DNA of 5,325 nucleotides from DAIOFH01 sp036745875 (GTDB taxonomy: Bacteria; Planctomycetota; SZUA-567), in contig DAIOFH010000184.1 of NCBI GenBank assembly GCA_036745875.1, forward strand, positions 1 to 5,325. Direction: 5' to 3'. Made by a program: the position numbers and the translations under genes. Under the pieces are notes generated by a model, which was given only the letters and a program-made list of their open reading frames with translations, searched no databases and was not told the DNA's origin. Positions 1 to 5,325 of the stretch are shown one piece after another (the first letter of the stretch is position 1; each line of letters starts with the position of its first letter).

Positions 1-84
1 GGGATAGAAGTTATATGGCCGCACCTCACCGTAGCCAACTTAGAAATTATGGAAAAAATGCATACCATTTTCGCAAAACCCAAA

Positions 85-891
85 TCAATAATCAATAAGC
101 GAATCCCGCACCACCTCGCCAACCAGTTCTTCGTCGATAAGCGGCGCCTTGCGGCCGAAGCCGGTGAGCAGGGACATGTCGCCGTAAAAATTCAAACGCC
201 GGGGCACGCCTTCGGCATGCTCTATTATCATGTCTTCCGCCGCCGTGGTGAATATTTCCACACCGCCGCCCGCCACCGAGATACGATGGCGCAGATAGGC
301 CCTGGAGTCGTCGGGGGACAGCCTGTTTATGTGATGGCGCACGGTCAGGCGCTGGGCAAGCTGGGGCTTCGACTCTATCCTTTCCCGCAACTCGGACTGG
401 CCGGCCAGGATCAGGGTAAGGTAAAACTTGCTGTCCTGTTGAAAATTCAACAGCAGCCTGATCTCCTCAAGGGTCAACTCGTCTTCGACAAGCTGCCCCT
501 CGTCAACGATGACCAGCGTTGTCGCCCCGCGCTTCTGCGTATGGATGAGGAACTGCGACAGATGCTCGAACATGCGTGACTTGCCCCAGCCGTCCGCGTC
601 GAAGCCGAACTGGCGAAGCATTTCCTTCAGGAGTTCTTCCGGGTTGAGGTTCGGGTAGGGGATGAGCGCCACTTCGAAACGGGCCGGGTCAAGCTCGTCG
701 ACGAGGGTGCGCGTCACCAGCGTTTTGCCGCAGCCGCAGTCGCCGGTGAGGAGCATCGCCCCCTGCCCTTCCGTGACGACGTAAAGGGCGCGGGCCAACG
801 CTTCCTCGTATTGACGGCTCAGGTAGAAATAGCGCGGGTCGGGGGTGTTGCGAAACGGTTTGTCGGTAAGCCGCCAATACGACTCATACAT
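85..891 (-). CDS. ExeA/GspA-like AAA+ ATPase, ATPase domain only
   Basis: This 268-residue protein is a P-loop ATPase of the ExeA/GspA (general secretion pathway A) type. Visible signatures, in order: an N-terminal family motif around residues 6-25 (WRLTDKPFRNTPDPRYFYLS); Walker A GDCGCGKT at 50-57; Walker B LVIVDE at 126-131; a sensor-1-like LILAGQSEL at 160-168; an arginine-containing LAQRL segment near 178-182; and a sensor-2-like GVPRRLN at 228-234. Full-length ExeA is about twice as long, with a transmembrane helix and a periplasmic peptidoglycan-binding domain. Both are missing here, so the protein should be cytoplasmic. Similar short ATPases accompany type II secretion, pilus and exosortase (PEP-CTERM) loci, but none of those partners is in view. 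Its ATG directly follows the TGA of the secreted-protein gene (TGAATG, no spacer) with only a weak GGGAA nine bases before the ATG, so translational coupling is likely. Family assignment is firm; the cellular process is not known. Confidence 0.92.
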   Translation of the reverse strand: MYESYWRLTDKPFRNTPDPRYFYLSRQYEEALARALYVVTEGQGAMLLTGDCGCGKTLVTRTLVDELDPARFEVALIPYPNLNPEELLKEMLRQFGFDADGWGKSRMFEHLSQFLIHTQKRGATTLVIVDEGQLVEDELTLEEIRLLLNFQQDSKFYLTLILAGQSELRERIESKPQLAQRLTVRHHINRLSPDDSRAYLRHRISVAGGGVEIFTTAAEDMIIEHAEGVPRRLNFYGDMSLLTGFGRKAPLIDEELVGEVVRDSLIDY

Positions 892-1401
892 TCATTCGTT
901 CCCGTATTCCACAAGTTCGTAGGTGGGAAATTCGGGATCGGAACTCCAGATGCGGACAAAACCGCCGGCCGGGATGTCGTACGAAAGCCAAATCTTGATT
1001 TCGCGGTCTTTTTCCGTGTCTTCCCATTCAATGACGTAGACGGTGATTTCCCTGTCGGCGATGGTCATTTTTTCGCGGCTGATGCGGTCGGCTCGCTGGT
1101 CAAGCTTGTCAAGGCGCTCCTGGTAGCGGCTCATCTTTATCCTGCGGTCCTTGACGTCGGCGACCGTGCCGTCTTCCCCGAATTCTTCGCGTTTGAGGAC
1201 CACGACCTCCTCGCTGCCTTCGCACTCCCTGGAGACGATGGACACCTTGACCTGATCCTTGGGATTTTCGACATTCTGCAGCAGGACCCATTCGCCGGGC
1301 TTGGCGTAGCGCAGTGCGTTGGGGACCAGGTTGAAGTTGGCGGCACAGACGGTTCCGGCCAAACCAAACAGTACGATAACGGCAAGCATATATTTACGCA
1401 T
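892..1401 (-). CDS. secreted hypothetical protein with signal peptide
   Basis: A 169-residue protein of no recognised family. The N terminus is a classic signal peptide: MRKY, a hydrophobic stretch at residues 5-17, then TVCA-A, giving a probable signal peptidase I cut after A20. The cysteine at 19 does not sit in a good lipobox, so a lipoprotein is less likely. The mature part (about 149 residues) is highly charged. It has a predicted beta-rich region (roughly 35-75), a charged helical stretch (about 85-110, KMSRYQERLDKLDQRADRI) and a C-terminal beta region including EIKIWLSYDIPAGGFVRIWSS. The start is well supported: ATG with a GGAGG ribosome binding site (1408-1412) six bases upstream. Its stop abuts the start of the ExeA-like ATPase gene, so the two are very probably co-translated and may act in one envelope process. 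Function is unknown. Confidence 0.85.
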   Translation of the reverse strand: MRKYMLAVIVLFGLAGTVCAANFNLVPNALRYAKPGEWVLLQNVENPKDQVKVSIVSRECEGSEEVVVLKREEFGEDGTVADVKDRRIKMSRYQERLDKLDQRADRISREKMTIADREITVYVIEWEDTEKDREIKIWLSYDIPAGGFVRIWSSDPEFPTYELVEYGNE

Positions 1402-1407
1402 ATCAAT

Positions 1408-1412
1408 CCTCC
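1408..1412 (-). promoter_or_regulatory. ribosome binding site of the secreted-protein gene
   Basis: On the minus strand this reads GGAGG, six bases before the ATG at 1401. It is the clearest Shine-Dalgarno match in the window and fixes the start of the 169-residue protein. Confidence 0.8.
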
Positions 1413-1425
1413 AGTGAGTAAAATC

Positions 1426-1591
1426 GATAATTGATAATTGATAATTGACAATGCTGGAAAATTCCTACATCAATCAATCCGCTCGCTTTGGGTTTGCCGT
1501 TTGCGTAAGGATAAACCCAAAGCGAGCGGCAGCGAGCGAATCTTTAATGTGAGAATTCCCTCCATTGTCAATTATCCATTGTCAATTATCA
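1426..1591. repeat. imperfect long palindrome with heptameric terminal repeats (possible MITE-like element)
   Basis: The spacer between the two-helix membrane protein and the secreted-protein gene is almost wholly symmetric. The left edge holds heptamers GATAATT x3 then GACAATG (1426-1453). The right edge, read on the minus strand, holds GATAATT-GACAATG twice (1590-1563). The 15 bases TGATAATTGACAATG at 1439-1453 have a perfect inverted copy at 1577-1591. Inside these lie partly matching AATTC...ACAT stretches (left 1461-1470, right about 1546-1557), and at the centre a perfect 17-bp inverted repeat. No transposase and no clear target-site duplication are seen. The arrangement resembles small non-autonomous palindromic elements or extragenic repeats found in many copies in some genomes. 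The repeat structure is seen directly; the mobile interpretation is inference. Confidence 0.6.
1479..1529. repeat. perfect 17-bp inverted repeat, central hairpin
   Basis: The arm CCGCTCGCTTTGGGTTT (1479-1495) has an exact inverted copy at 1513-1529, separated by a 17-base loop. A direct repeat of AGCGAGCG occurs at 1521-1528 and 1531-1538, so the right arm is partly duplicated. The stem is long enough to fold as RNA in either direction. Neither side is followed by a run of T, so it is not a textbook intrinsic terminator, although it could still slow polymerase or protect the 3' end of the upstream transcript. Confidence 0.8.
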
Positions 1592-1602
1592 ATTAATCCA
1601 AA

Positions 1603-3093
1603 TCACTCCGATACCTTTTCCCAGCCGGAAACGGTGCCCTGCTTCATGTTGGCTATTGTATTTTTTGTCGCCTGCCGCGCAACAACCCTTGTCGCATCCG
1701 GGGTTGCTGCAGCTCCCTGTGGCCGCGGCCGGACCCGTTTGACCATTTCCCGCAGGAGTGGGCTCCTGGCCTGGTCAAGAATCCTGCTGCCGGTCGCAAC
1801 GGCTTTGCCCCTGTGCATCGCCTGTAAGCGGGCGAGACTTCCCTTGGGCATCACCGCGGGCGCTGACGCCGCCCGGACAGGCGCGGGCGCGGAAGGGGGA
1901 GCGGAAACGCGCACTCTCCCGGCCGCGTCCACGTCGGCGACGATGACGCCCTCGTCCTCTGCGACGACCCGCCGCGCGGCGGGATCGCGCACCAGACGAC
2001 GCTCGGCTTTTTCCGCCGCGCGTATCTGCGGATACGCGTCCAAAGGAGACGACAGCATTCCCCGCACAAACCAGATCAGGGAAAAAACCGCGAGCACCGC
2101 CAACCCGCCCAAAGTCGCCGCCCACGAGGTGTCCTGCCATAAAGCCTCGAAATAGGTCGGTTCCTCCAACGGCGCGGCGATCGACACGGATACGCCTATC
2201 TGCCAATCCATGCTGCCGTGGGCGGAGGCTTTTTCAAGCCAGACCAGTTCGCCGCCGTCCAGCAGTTTCCATTCCCCCGCGGGTTCGAGATACGGCGGCG
2301 CATTGCCGCGGATGGAAGCTTCCGCCGGGAAGCTGGCTGAAATCTCCTCGCCTCCGCCAAGGAGCCAACCCCGCCAAGCCATACCGTCCGGCCGCACCGA
2401 TCCGAAACGCCGGTCGAGGAGTTCCGCCACCTCCTTCGCCGTCGGCTCGGGGTGCTGGTCGGGGGAAGCGACTTCGAGCCTGAGCGTCCAGCGCCTTTCG
2501 TTCTTGCTGTCGTGGAAGACAAGTTCCCGCGTCGACGACGCCGTAAGCATTCCTTCCCCCGTCGTCACGCCGCCCAGGGCGAGCATCTCCCGCGCATGAT
2601 CCTCGACGACGGTCAGGGCGAAGCCGGCCGGCAGGAGGGAGGCCAATTCAGGCGAATTCGCCTCCAGCGCCGCTTTGGCCGGGTCGTCGTCACTATCGCG
2701 GGGCATGATTTCCAGAAAGCGCCTGACGCCCTCGAAGCCGGAGGGGAAATTGATATTGTCCCGCCTGTTGACGCTGCGTCGGCGGTTGTCCTCGAGGGTT
2801 GCAGTAAGGAGACGGACGAGGGAGTCCATAACCCCCCTTGTTTCCATCCGCAGGTTCGCTTCCTGCTGCCGGCGGGCGGAGACTCTCGCCGTCACGAAAT
2901 CACCTGCGGCGCTGACGGCCGCGGCGGCGATCTCAGACGCCTCGTGCCTGGCGTAGCTTTCCAGCCTCCTGTTGGCCATGTCGCGGGCCTCGGCGTCCCT
3001 GTCCACTTTGGAGGCGAACAGCCACGTCGCCAAACCAAAAAGGAACAGCAACCCCGCCGGAGCGGCGATTGCCGGCCAAAGCCGCATGCGCAT
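1603..3093 (-). CDS. two-helix membrane protein with large periplasmic domain, sensor-like
   Basis: A hypothetical membrane protein, 496 residues from the ATG at 3093. A hydrophobic helix near the N terminus (about residues 5-27, PAIAAPAGLLFLFGLATWLF) is followed by a charged helical stretch (about 30-85), an extracytoplasmic region of some 240 residues, and a second helix (about 325-344, TLGGLAVLAVFSLIWFV). A cytoplasmic tail of about 150 residues rich in Ala, Pro and Arg follows. This is the layout of Cache/CHASE-type receptors, but no HAMP, kinase, GGDEF or methyl-accepting domain can be seen, and I do not recognise the periplasmic fold. The tail ends with a less biased segment (about 418-454, LARLQAMHRGKA to MVKRVRP) that could bind a partner. 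An in-frame TTG at 3111 would add six residues; the ATG was preferred although its ribosome binding site is weak. It starts 27 bases after the UPF0316 stop, so the two are probably co-transcribed. Confidence 0.8.
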   Translation of the reverse strand: MRMRLWPAIAAPAGLLFLFGLATWLFASKVDRDAEARDMANRRLESYARHEASEIAAAAVSAAGDFVTARVSARRQQEANLRMETRGVMDSLVRLLTATLEDNRRRSVNRRDNINFPSGFEGVRRFLEIMPRDSDDDPAKAALEANSPELASLLPAGFALTVVEDHAREMLALGGVTTGEGMLTASSTRELVFHDSKNERRWTLRLEVASPDQHPEPTAKEVAELLDRRFGSVRPDGMAWRGWLLGGGEEISASFPAEASIRGNAPPYLEPAGEWKLLDGGELVWLEKASAHGSMDWQIGVSVSIAAPLEEPTYFEALWQDTSWAATLGGLAVLAVFSLIWFVRGMLSSPLDAYPQIRAAEKAERRLVRDPAARRVVAEDEGVIVADVDAAGRVRVSAPPSAPAPVRAASAPAVMPKGSLARLQAMHRGKAVATGSRILDQARSPLLREMVKRVRPRPQGAAATPDATRVVARQATKNTIANMKQGTVSGWEKVSE

Positions 3094-3120
3094 GGGATCA
3101 CTCTTGGACAAAATTGTTTC

Positions 3121-3651
3121 TCATTTCCGCTTTGTATGAAAATAACCGCCCGACACGCCCCTGACGTCGGAGACAAAAAAGAAGCCGCCATGGTCAACGG
3201 AAATCTTTTTGGCCAAATCGATCTTTTTCCGCGAGCAAATGACCTTGATGTCCATGCGGACGCCGCTCCTGCCTTCGCCAAGGATCACGGTGGTGCCGAA
3301 CCCGGCTTCCCTGAGCTTCTGGATAAGCGTCTCGGAGCTGTCGGTCTTTTCTGCGATGATCTCCACCAGGACATAGGAGTCGGTCAATTTCTGCTCAAGG
3401 AACGAGCCGACGATATTCCCCGCCGCATAGCCGCAACAATAAGCCAGGAGTTCCGCGATGGTGAGGCTTTTCCCGCCGCCGAGAACCAGGCTCATGACGG
3501 AAAGAAACACCATCACCTCGAAAAAGCCGAGGATCGCGGCAATGGTGCGCCTTCCCTTGACGACCATCAGGATGCGGAACACCCCCATGGTCACGTCGGT
3601 GCAACGCGCTAAAAAAATGACTGCCAAAATCCCGACGGATTCCCAGTTCAT
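3121..3651 (-). CDS. UPF0316 / DUF2179 integral membrane protein
   Basis: A 176-residue member of the UPF0316 family (membrane part plus a C-terminal DUF2179 domain). Three hydrophobic segments fall at about residues 5-18, 37-60 and 66-84. Between the first two lies the family-like ARCTDVTMGVFRILMVVKGRR stretch, and FFEVMVFLSVMSLV marks the second helix. Residues about 93-166 form the soluble DUF2179-like domain with alternating strand and helix (YVLVEIIAEK, LIQKLREAGFGTTVILGEG, MDIKVICSRKK, GGFFFVSDVRGV). Length is normal for the family, whose biochemical role is not established. A GTG at 3657 would add two residues, but it sits two bases from the GGGAG ribosome binding site, whereas the ATG at 3651 has eight bases from GGAG, so the ATG was chosen. 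It has its own promoter at 3768-3795 and is followed closely by the two-helix membrane protein. Confidence 0.9.
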   Translation of the reverse strand: MNWESVGILAVIFLARCTDVTMGVFRILMVVKGRRTIAAILGFFEVMVFLSVMSLVLGGGKSLTIAELLAYCCGYAAGNIVGSFLEQKLTDSYVLVEIIAEKTDSSETLIQKLREAGFGTTVILGEGRSGVRMDIKVICSRKKIDLAKKISVDHGGFFFVSDVRGVSGGYFHTKRK

Positions 3652-3655
3652 ATTC

Positions 3656-3670
3656 ACCTCTCCCGGAGGT
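3656..3670 (-). promoter_or_regulatory. small hairpin covering the UPF0316 ribosome binding site
   Basis: On the minus strand this reads ACCTC-CGGGA-GAGGT, a 5-bp stem with a 5-base loop ending four bases before the ATG at 3651. It contains the Shine-Dalgarno sequence (GGGAGAGG), part in the loop and part in the stem. It could lower or control translation initiation, but so short a stem may also be chance. Confidence 0.4.
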
Positions 3671-3680
3671 TAGTATATAT

Positions 3681-3697
3681 CATGCGCAGCGCGTATG
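3681..3697. repeat. short hairpin in the UPF0316 leader
   Basis: The 17-base sequence CATGCGCAGCGCGTATG folds into a 7-bp stem (one G-T pair) with a 3-base loop. It lies within the untranslated leader of about 110 bases between the predicted transcription start near 3761 and the UPF0316 ATG. No known riboswitch was recognised in this leader. Confidence 0.4.
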
Positions 3698-3767
3698 GTC
3701 ATGGTGAATCCCACCCTTTCCCTTTTCCGGAGCGTTCCTGCTTCGGTAAAGGTTGATAGTCAGGTCG

Positions 3768-3795
3768 ATTATAGGCAAATCGCCTGCCTGGGCAA
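3768..3795 (-). promoter_or_regulatory. sigma-70-type promoter for the UPF0316 gene
   Basis: On the minus strand the -35 box is TTGCCC (3795-3790) and the -10 box is a perfect TATAAT (3773-3768), separated by 16 bases. Transcription would start near 3761, giving a leader of about 110 bases. It lies after the end of the 328-residue gene, so UPF0316 and the following membrane-protein gene can form their own transcription unit. Confidence 0.7.
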
Positions 3796-3822
3796 ATATT
3801 TTCGCGGGAAGGTGGGGTTTGT

Positions 3823-3847
3823 CCGGGATCGGAAATTTCCGTCCCGG
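3823..3847 (-). terminator. GC-rich hairpin after the 328-residue gene, possible terminator
   Basis: CCGGGA (3823-3828) pairs with TCCCGG (3842-3847), and CGGA/TCCG inside extends the stem to ten pairs with one bulged base and an AATT loop. It begins two bases after the TAA stop on the minus strand and precedes the next promoter, the position expected of a terminator. It lacks a U tract, so it may be a weak terminator or a 3'-end stabilising structure. Confidence 0.45.
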
Positions 3848-3848
3848 C

Positions 3849-4835
3849 TTAGGCGGTGGCGAAAGAGGTTGCGGGAGCGTATCCTATGGTCTGGAAAAGG
3901 TCCATGAGGATCGAACCGTAAATCTGCTGCTGGCTTTCAAACGGGTTTTCGCCAAAGCGGCTGTCGTCGGCCGCCCGGGCCTTGACGACGGCCGAAAGGT
4001 TCTGATCCGTCAGCTTGTCCCTGTCGTGCTTGACGATGGTGAAAATGTTCATCCGCGCAAGGTCCAGGGTGAAGCGTTCAAGGTGCATGACCGCCTGATG
4101 GAGGTTGTCCTTGATCTGTTCCTGGTCCTCCTGGCTGTCCCGCCTGCTGTTTTTCGCCATATGGTAGGCCGAACGGCCAAGATGGGAAAAATAATAGGAC
4201 AGATCGTCGAGAATGACCTTGAGGGGGATGATGAGGTTCCTGTCCCTGTTGTTGTACCAGTCCGACAGGTGCAGGGTTCCGGCATACGCTTCCTGGGCCT
4301 GGAACAGGCGGTCGCGGAAGAGGTCTTCGAGCTGGTCGTCGAGGCAGTTGAATTCGGCGCTCCAGTCGATGTCGAGGTCGTAGGGCTGTGCGCCGTCGAT
4401 GCGGGAAAGGATGAGGTAGCGTTTTTCCGAGTTGATGAGCGTCGGGCTTTTGCCCGCGAACTGGTTGAGATGCAGTTCCTTCCCGTTCTTGAAGCGGAAC
4501 CGCTCGGGCAGAAGCTGCTTGAGCAGTTTGAAGTACTCGATCTGGATATGGAAAATATAGTTAAAGCAGTCGGTGACGTTCTTCAGGGCTATGATGGCGC
4601 TGTCCTCGGGATCCGCCATGGCGGCATTGTAGTCGCCGGAGAGGTGCGAGAGGTCGGGGAGTATCGGGTTCAGGGCGTAGTTGACGACATTTTCGACCGC
4701 GTTGTGGAAATAGCGTTTTCCCGCCAGGACGATCTGGCGGCTTTCTATGTTCTTGCCAAACATCGTGACGGCGCAAAGTACGCCCACGGTCTTGACCGGA
4801 ACCTGGGGGAGCCAGTCGGGGAGCTTAGCCGTCAT
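3849..4835 (-). CDS. hypothetical helical protein, 328 residues
   Basis: I do not recognise a family. There is no signal peptide and no convincing transmembrane helix; the mildly hydrophobic segment KTVGVLCAVTMFG (15-27) is too short and sits inside a soluble-looking context. The rest is predicted mainly helical and charged, rich in aromatic and acidic residues. Distinct stretches include FNYIFHIQIEYFKLLKQLLPERF (91-113), a DLDIDWSAEFNCLDDQLEDLF segment (153-173), SDWYNNRDRNLIIPLKVILDDLSYYF (191-216) and a Q/E/D-rich helix (234-262). This suggests a cytoplasmic helical-bundle or scaffold protein rather than a classical enzyme; no catalytic motif is evident. The start ATG has GGAG seven bases upstream and lies 11 bases inside the preceding gene, pointing to translational coupling. 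The opposite strand is also open for most of this length, but its product is valine- and glycine-rich without domain-like order, as expected of a shadow. Confidence 0.85.
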   Translation of the reverse strand: MTAKLPDWLPQVPVKTVGVLCAVTMFGKNIESRQIVLAGKRYFHNAVENVVNYALNPILPDLSHLSGDYNAAMADPEDSAIIALKNVTDCFNYIFHIQIEYFKLLKQLLPERFRFKNGKELHLNQFAGKSPTLINSEKRYLILSRIDGAQPYDLDIDWSAEFNCLDDQLEDLFRDRLFQAQEAYAGTLHLSDWYNNRDRNLIIPLKVILDDLSYYFSHLGRSAYHMAKNSRRDSQEDQEQIKDNLHQAVMHLERFTLDLARMNIFTIVKHDRDKLTDQNLSAVVKARAADDSRFGENPFESQQQIYGSILMDLFQTIGYAPATSFATA

Positions 4836-5106
4836 CGAGAAACTCCGTCAGGTCGTCCTCGTCATCCCCTTCCTGCCCGGTCGTGGACTGGCGGAAAAAC
4901 TTCAGGGCGTCGTCCGTGGTGGACCGGGTGAGGCCGAAGTCCTCCTCCGCCGTTTCCGTGCTGGGGTTGTCGGCGCTGTCAAGTTCGACCAGGCCTTCCC
5001 TGTTCCTGAGATACAGCTTCCTGAGAGTGCGCAGGTCAAGAAACGGATAGACGCGGAATACCTTGCTGCACCGTTTCTTTTTCTCATCGTCAGACATGTC
5101 TGACAT
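4825..5106 (-). CDS. small acidic hypothetical protein, 93 residues
   Basis: A small soluble protein with no recognised domain. It opens with a charged MSDMSDDEKKKR segment, then a basic/hydrophobic helix-like region (residues about 13-36, SKVFRVYPFLDLRTLRKLYLRN), and ends in a very acidic tail (GDDEDDLTEFLDDG). The frame stays open upstream to 5313, but that extension would run antisense through the tRNA-Leu gene and gives the well-known false WCGREDLNLH peptide, so it is rejected. The ATG at 5106 was chosen because GGAGGGGG (5125-5118) lies 11 bases upstream; the next ATG at 5097 would be 20 bases away. Its TAA overlaps the start of the 328-residue gene by 11 bases, so the two products are probably made together and may interact. 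Reality is supported by spacing, ribosome binding site and overlap rather than homology. Confidence 0.72.
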   Translation of the reverse strand: MSDMSDDEKKKRCSKVFRVYPFLDLRTLRKLYLRNREGLVELDSADNPSTETAEEDFGLTRSTTDDALKFFRQSTTGQEGDDEDDLTEFLDDG

Positions 5107-5117
5107 TATAGATAATT

Positions 5118-5125
5118 CCCCCTCC
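5118..5125 (-). promoter_or_regulatory. ribosome binding site deciding the start of the 93-residue gene
   Basis: GGAGGGGG on the minus strand, 11 bases before the ATG at 5106. It supports an internal start and argues against a longer reading frame through the tRNA gene. Confidence 0.65.
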
Positions 5126-5167
5126 ACCGGAAGACAATTCTCAGGCTGTTTTTTTTTTAAACAAGCA

Positions 5168-5195
5168 TTGACAAGCAGGAGAAAAACAATAGAAT
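5168..5195 (+). promoter_or_regulatory. promoter of tRNA-Leu
   Basis: A consensus -35 box TTGACA (5168-5173), a 16-base spacer and a -10 box TAGAAT (5190-5195) precede the tRNA. Transcription would begin near 5202, about 14 bases before the mature 5' end. A run of ten T (5149-5158) upstream of the -35 box could act as an UP-like A/T element. Confidence 0.75.
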
Positions 5196-5215
5196 ACCTG
5201 ACTTGCCAATAACAT

Positions 5216-5301
5216 GCGGAAGTGGCGGAATGGCAGACGCGCTTGGTTGAGGGCCAAGTGATCGCAAGATCATGGAGGTTCAAGTCCTCTCTTCCGCACC
5301 A
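5216..5301 (+). tRNA. tRNA-Leu, anticodon GAG
   Basis: All arms can be folded by eye. The acceptor GCGGAAG (5216-5222) pairs with CTTCCGC near the 3' end. The anticodon stem CTTGG/CCAAG (5242-5246 with 5254-5258) encloses the loop TTGAGGG with anticodon GAG at 5249-5251, which reads CUC and CUU leucine codons. The long variable arm GATCGCAAGATC (class II, as in leucine tRNAs) is present. The T arm GGAGG-TTCAAGT-CCTCT precedes the discriminator A and an encoded CCA end. The length of 86 bases with CCA is normal. A run of seven T follows at 5304-5310. Confidence 0.97.
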
Positions 5302-5325
5302 TATTTTTTTCATGATAACCCTCGG

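Noticed and set aside
55..71. AAAATG/CATTTT inverted repeat downstream of the ATPase gene as a terminator
   Set aside because: The stem is only six A/T-rich pairs. A short T run follows on the minus strand, but the hairpin is too weak to call a terminator.
49..579. 176-residue open frame on the plus strand
   Set aside because: It is the antisense shadow of the ExeA-like ATPase, whose motifs clearly establish the minus strand as coding.
1479..1529. CRISPR array or riboswitch in the 200-base spacer
   Set aside because: There are no regularly spaced repeats with unique spacers, and no recognised riboswitch core; the symmetry is that of a palindrome.
2452..3612. 386-residue open frame on the plus strand
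   Set aside because: It runs antisense to the UPF0316 gene and the two-helix membrane protein, both better supported. Its product has no domain-like order and is rich in residues expected from antisense reading of GC-rich genes.
3753..4931. 392-residue open frame on the plus strand
   Set aside because: It is antisense to the 328-residue gene. The product is dominated by Val, Gly, Asp and Glu runs, there is no good ribosome binding site, and the minus-strand gene has a proper start and coupling.
5216..5301. tRNA gene as an integration site for a genomic island
   Set aside because: No integrase, no repeat of the tRNA 3' end and no other phage-like gene are present in the window.

Overview
This 5.3 kb window is a compact, minus-strand gene block from a bacterium, with one tRNA-Leu gene on the plus strand at the right edge. 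The proteins include a secreted protein with an N-terminal signal peptide and a membrane protein with a large predicted periplasmic domain. Together with a GspA/ExeA-type ATPase these suggest a Gram-negative-type (diderm) cell. Coding regions are GC-rich, while the spacers are AT-rich and carry short TAATTGATAATT-type repeats. I cannot assign a phylum; an uncultured or PVC-like lineage is only a guess.

The minus strand is read from right to left. A small acidic hypothetical protein (5106-4825) overlaps by 11 bases a 328-residue, mostly helical protein of unknown function (4835-3849). A GC-rich hairpin follows two bases after the second stop codon. A well-formed promoter (TTGCCC, 16 bases, TATAAT) then leads into a UPF0316/DUF2179 integral membrane protein (3651-3121), followed closely by a two-helix membrane protein with a large extracytoplasmic domain and no recognisable output domain (3093-1603). 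Next comes a 200-base spacer occupied by an imperfect palindrome edged by heptameric repeats. Last is a tightly coupled pair: a secreted small protein (1401-892) whose TGA stop is directly followed by the ATG of an ExeA-like AAA+ ATPase (891-85).

The plus strand carries tRNA-Leu(GAG) at 5216-5301 with an encoded CCA end and its own promoter (TTGACA, 16 bases, TAGAAT). It is transcribed divergently from the minus-strand block.

Only two proteins can be placed in known families with confidence (the ExeA-like ATPase and UPF0316). The others are hypothetical. The ATPase and its coupled secreted partner probably work at the cell envelope, but the substrate cannot be told from sequence. I see no strong case for a new defence or mobile system. 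The most unusual items are the palindromic spacer element, the output-less sensor-like protein and the overlapping pair of unknown genes.
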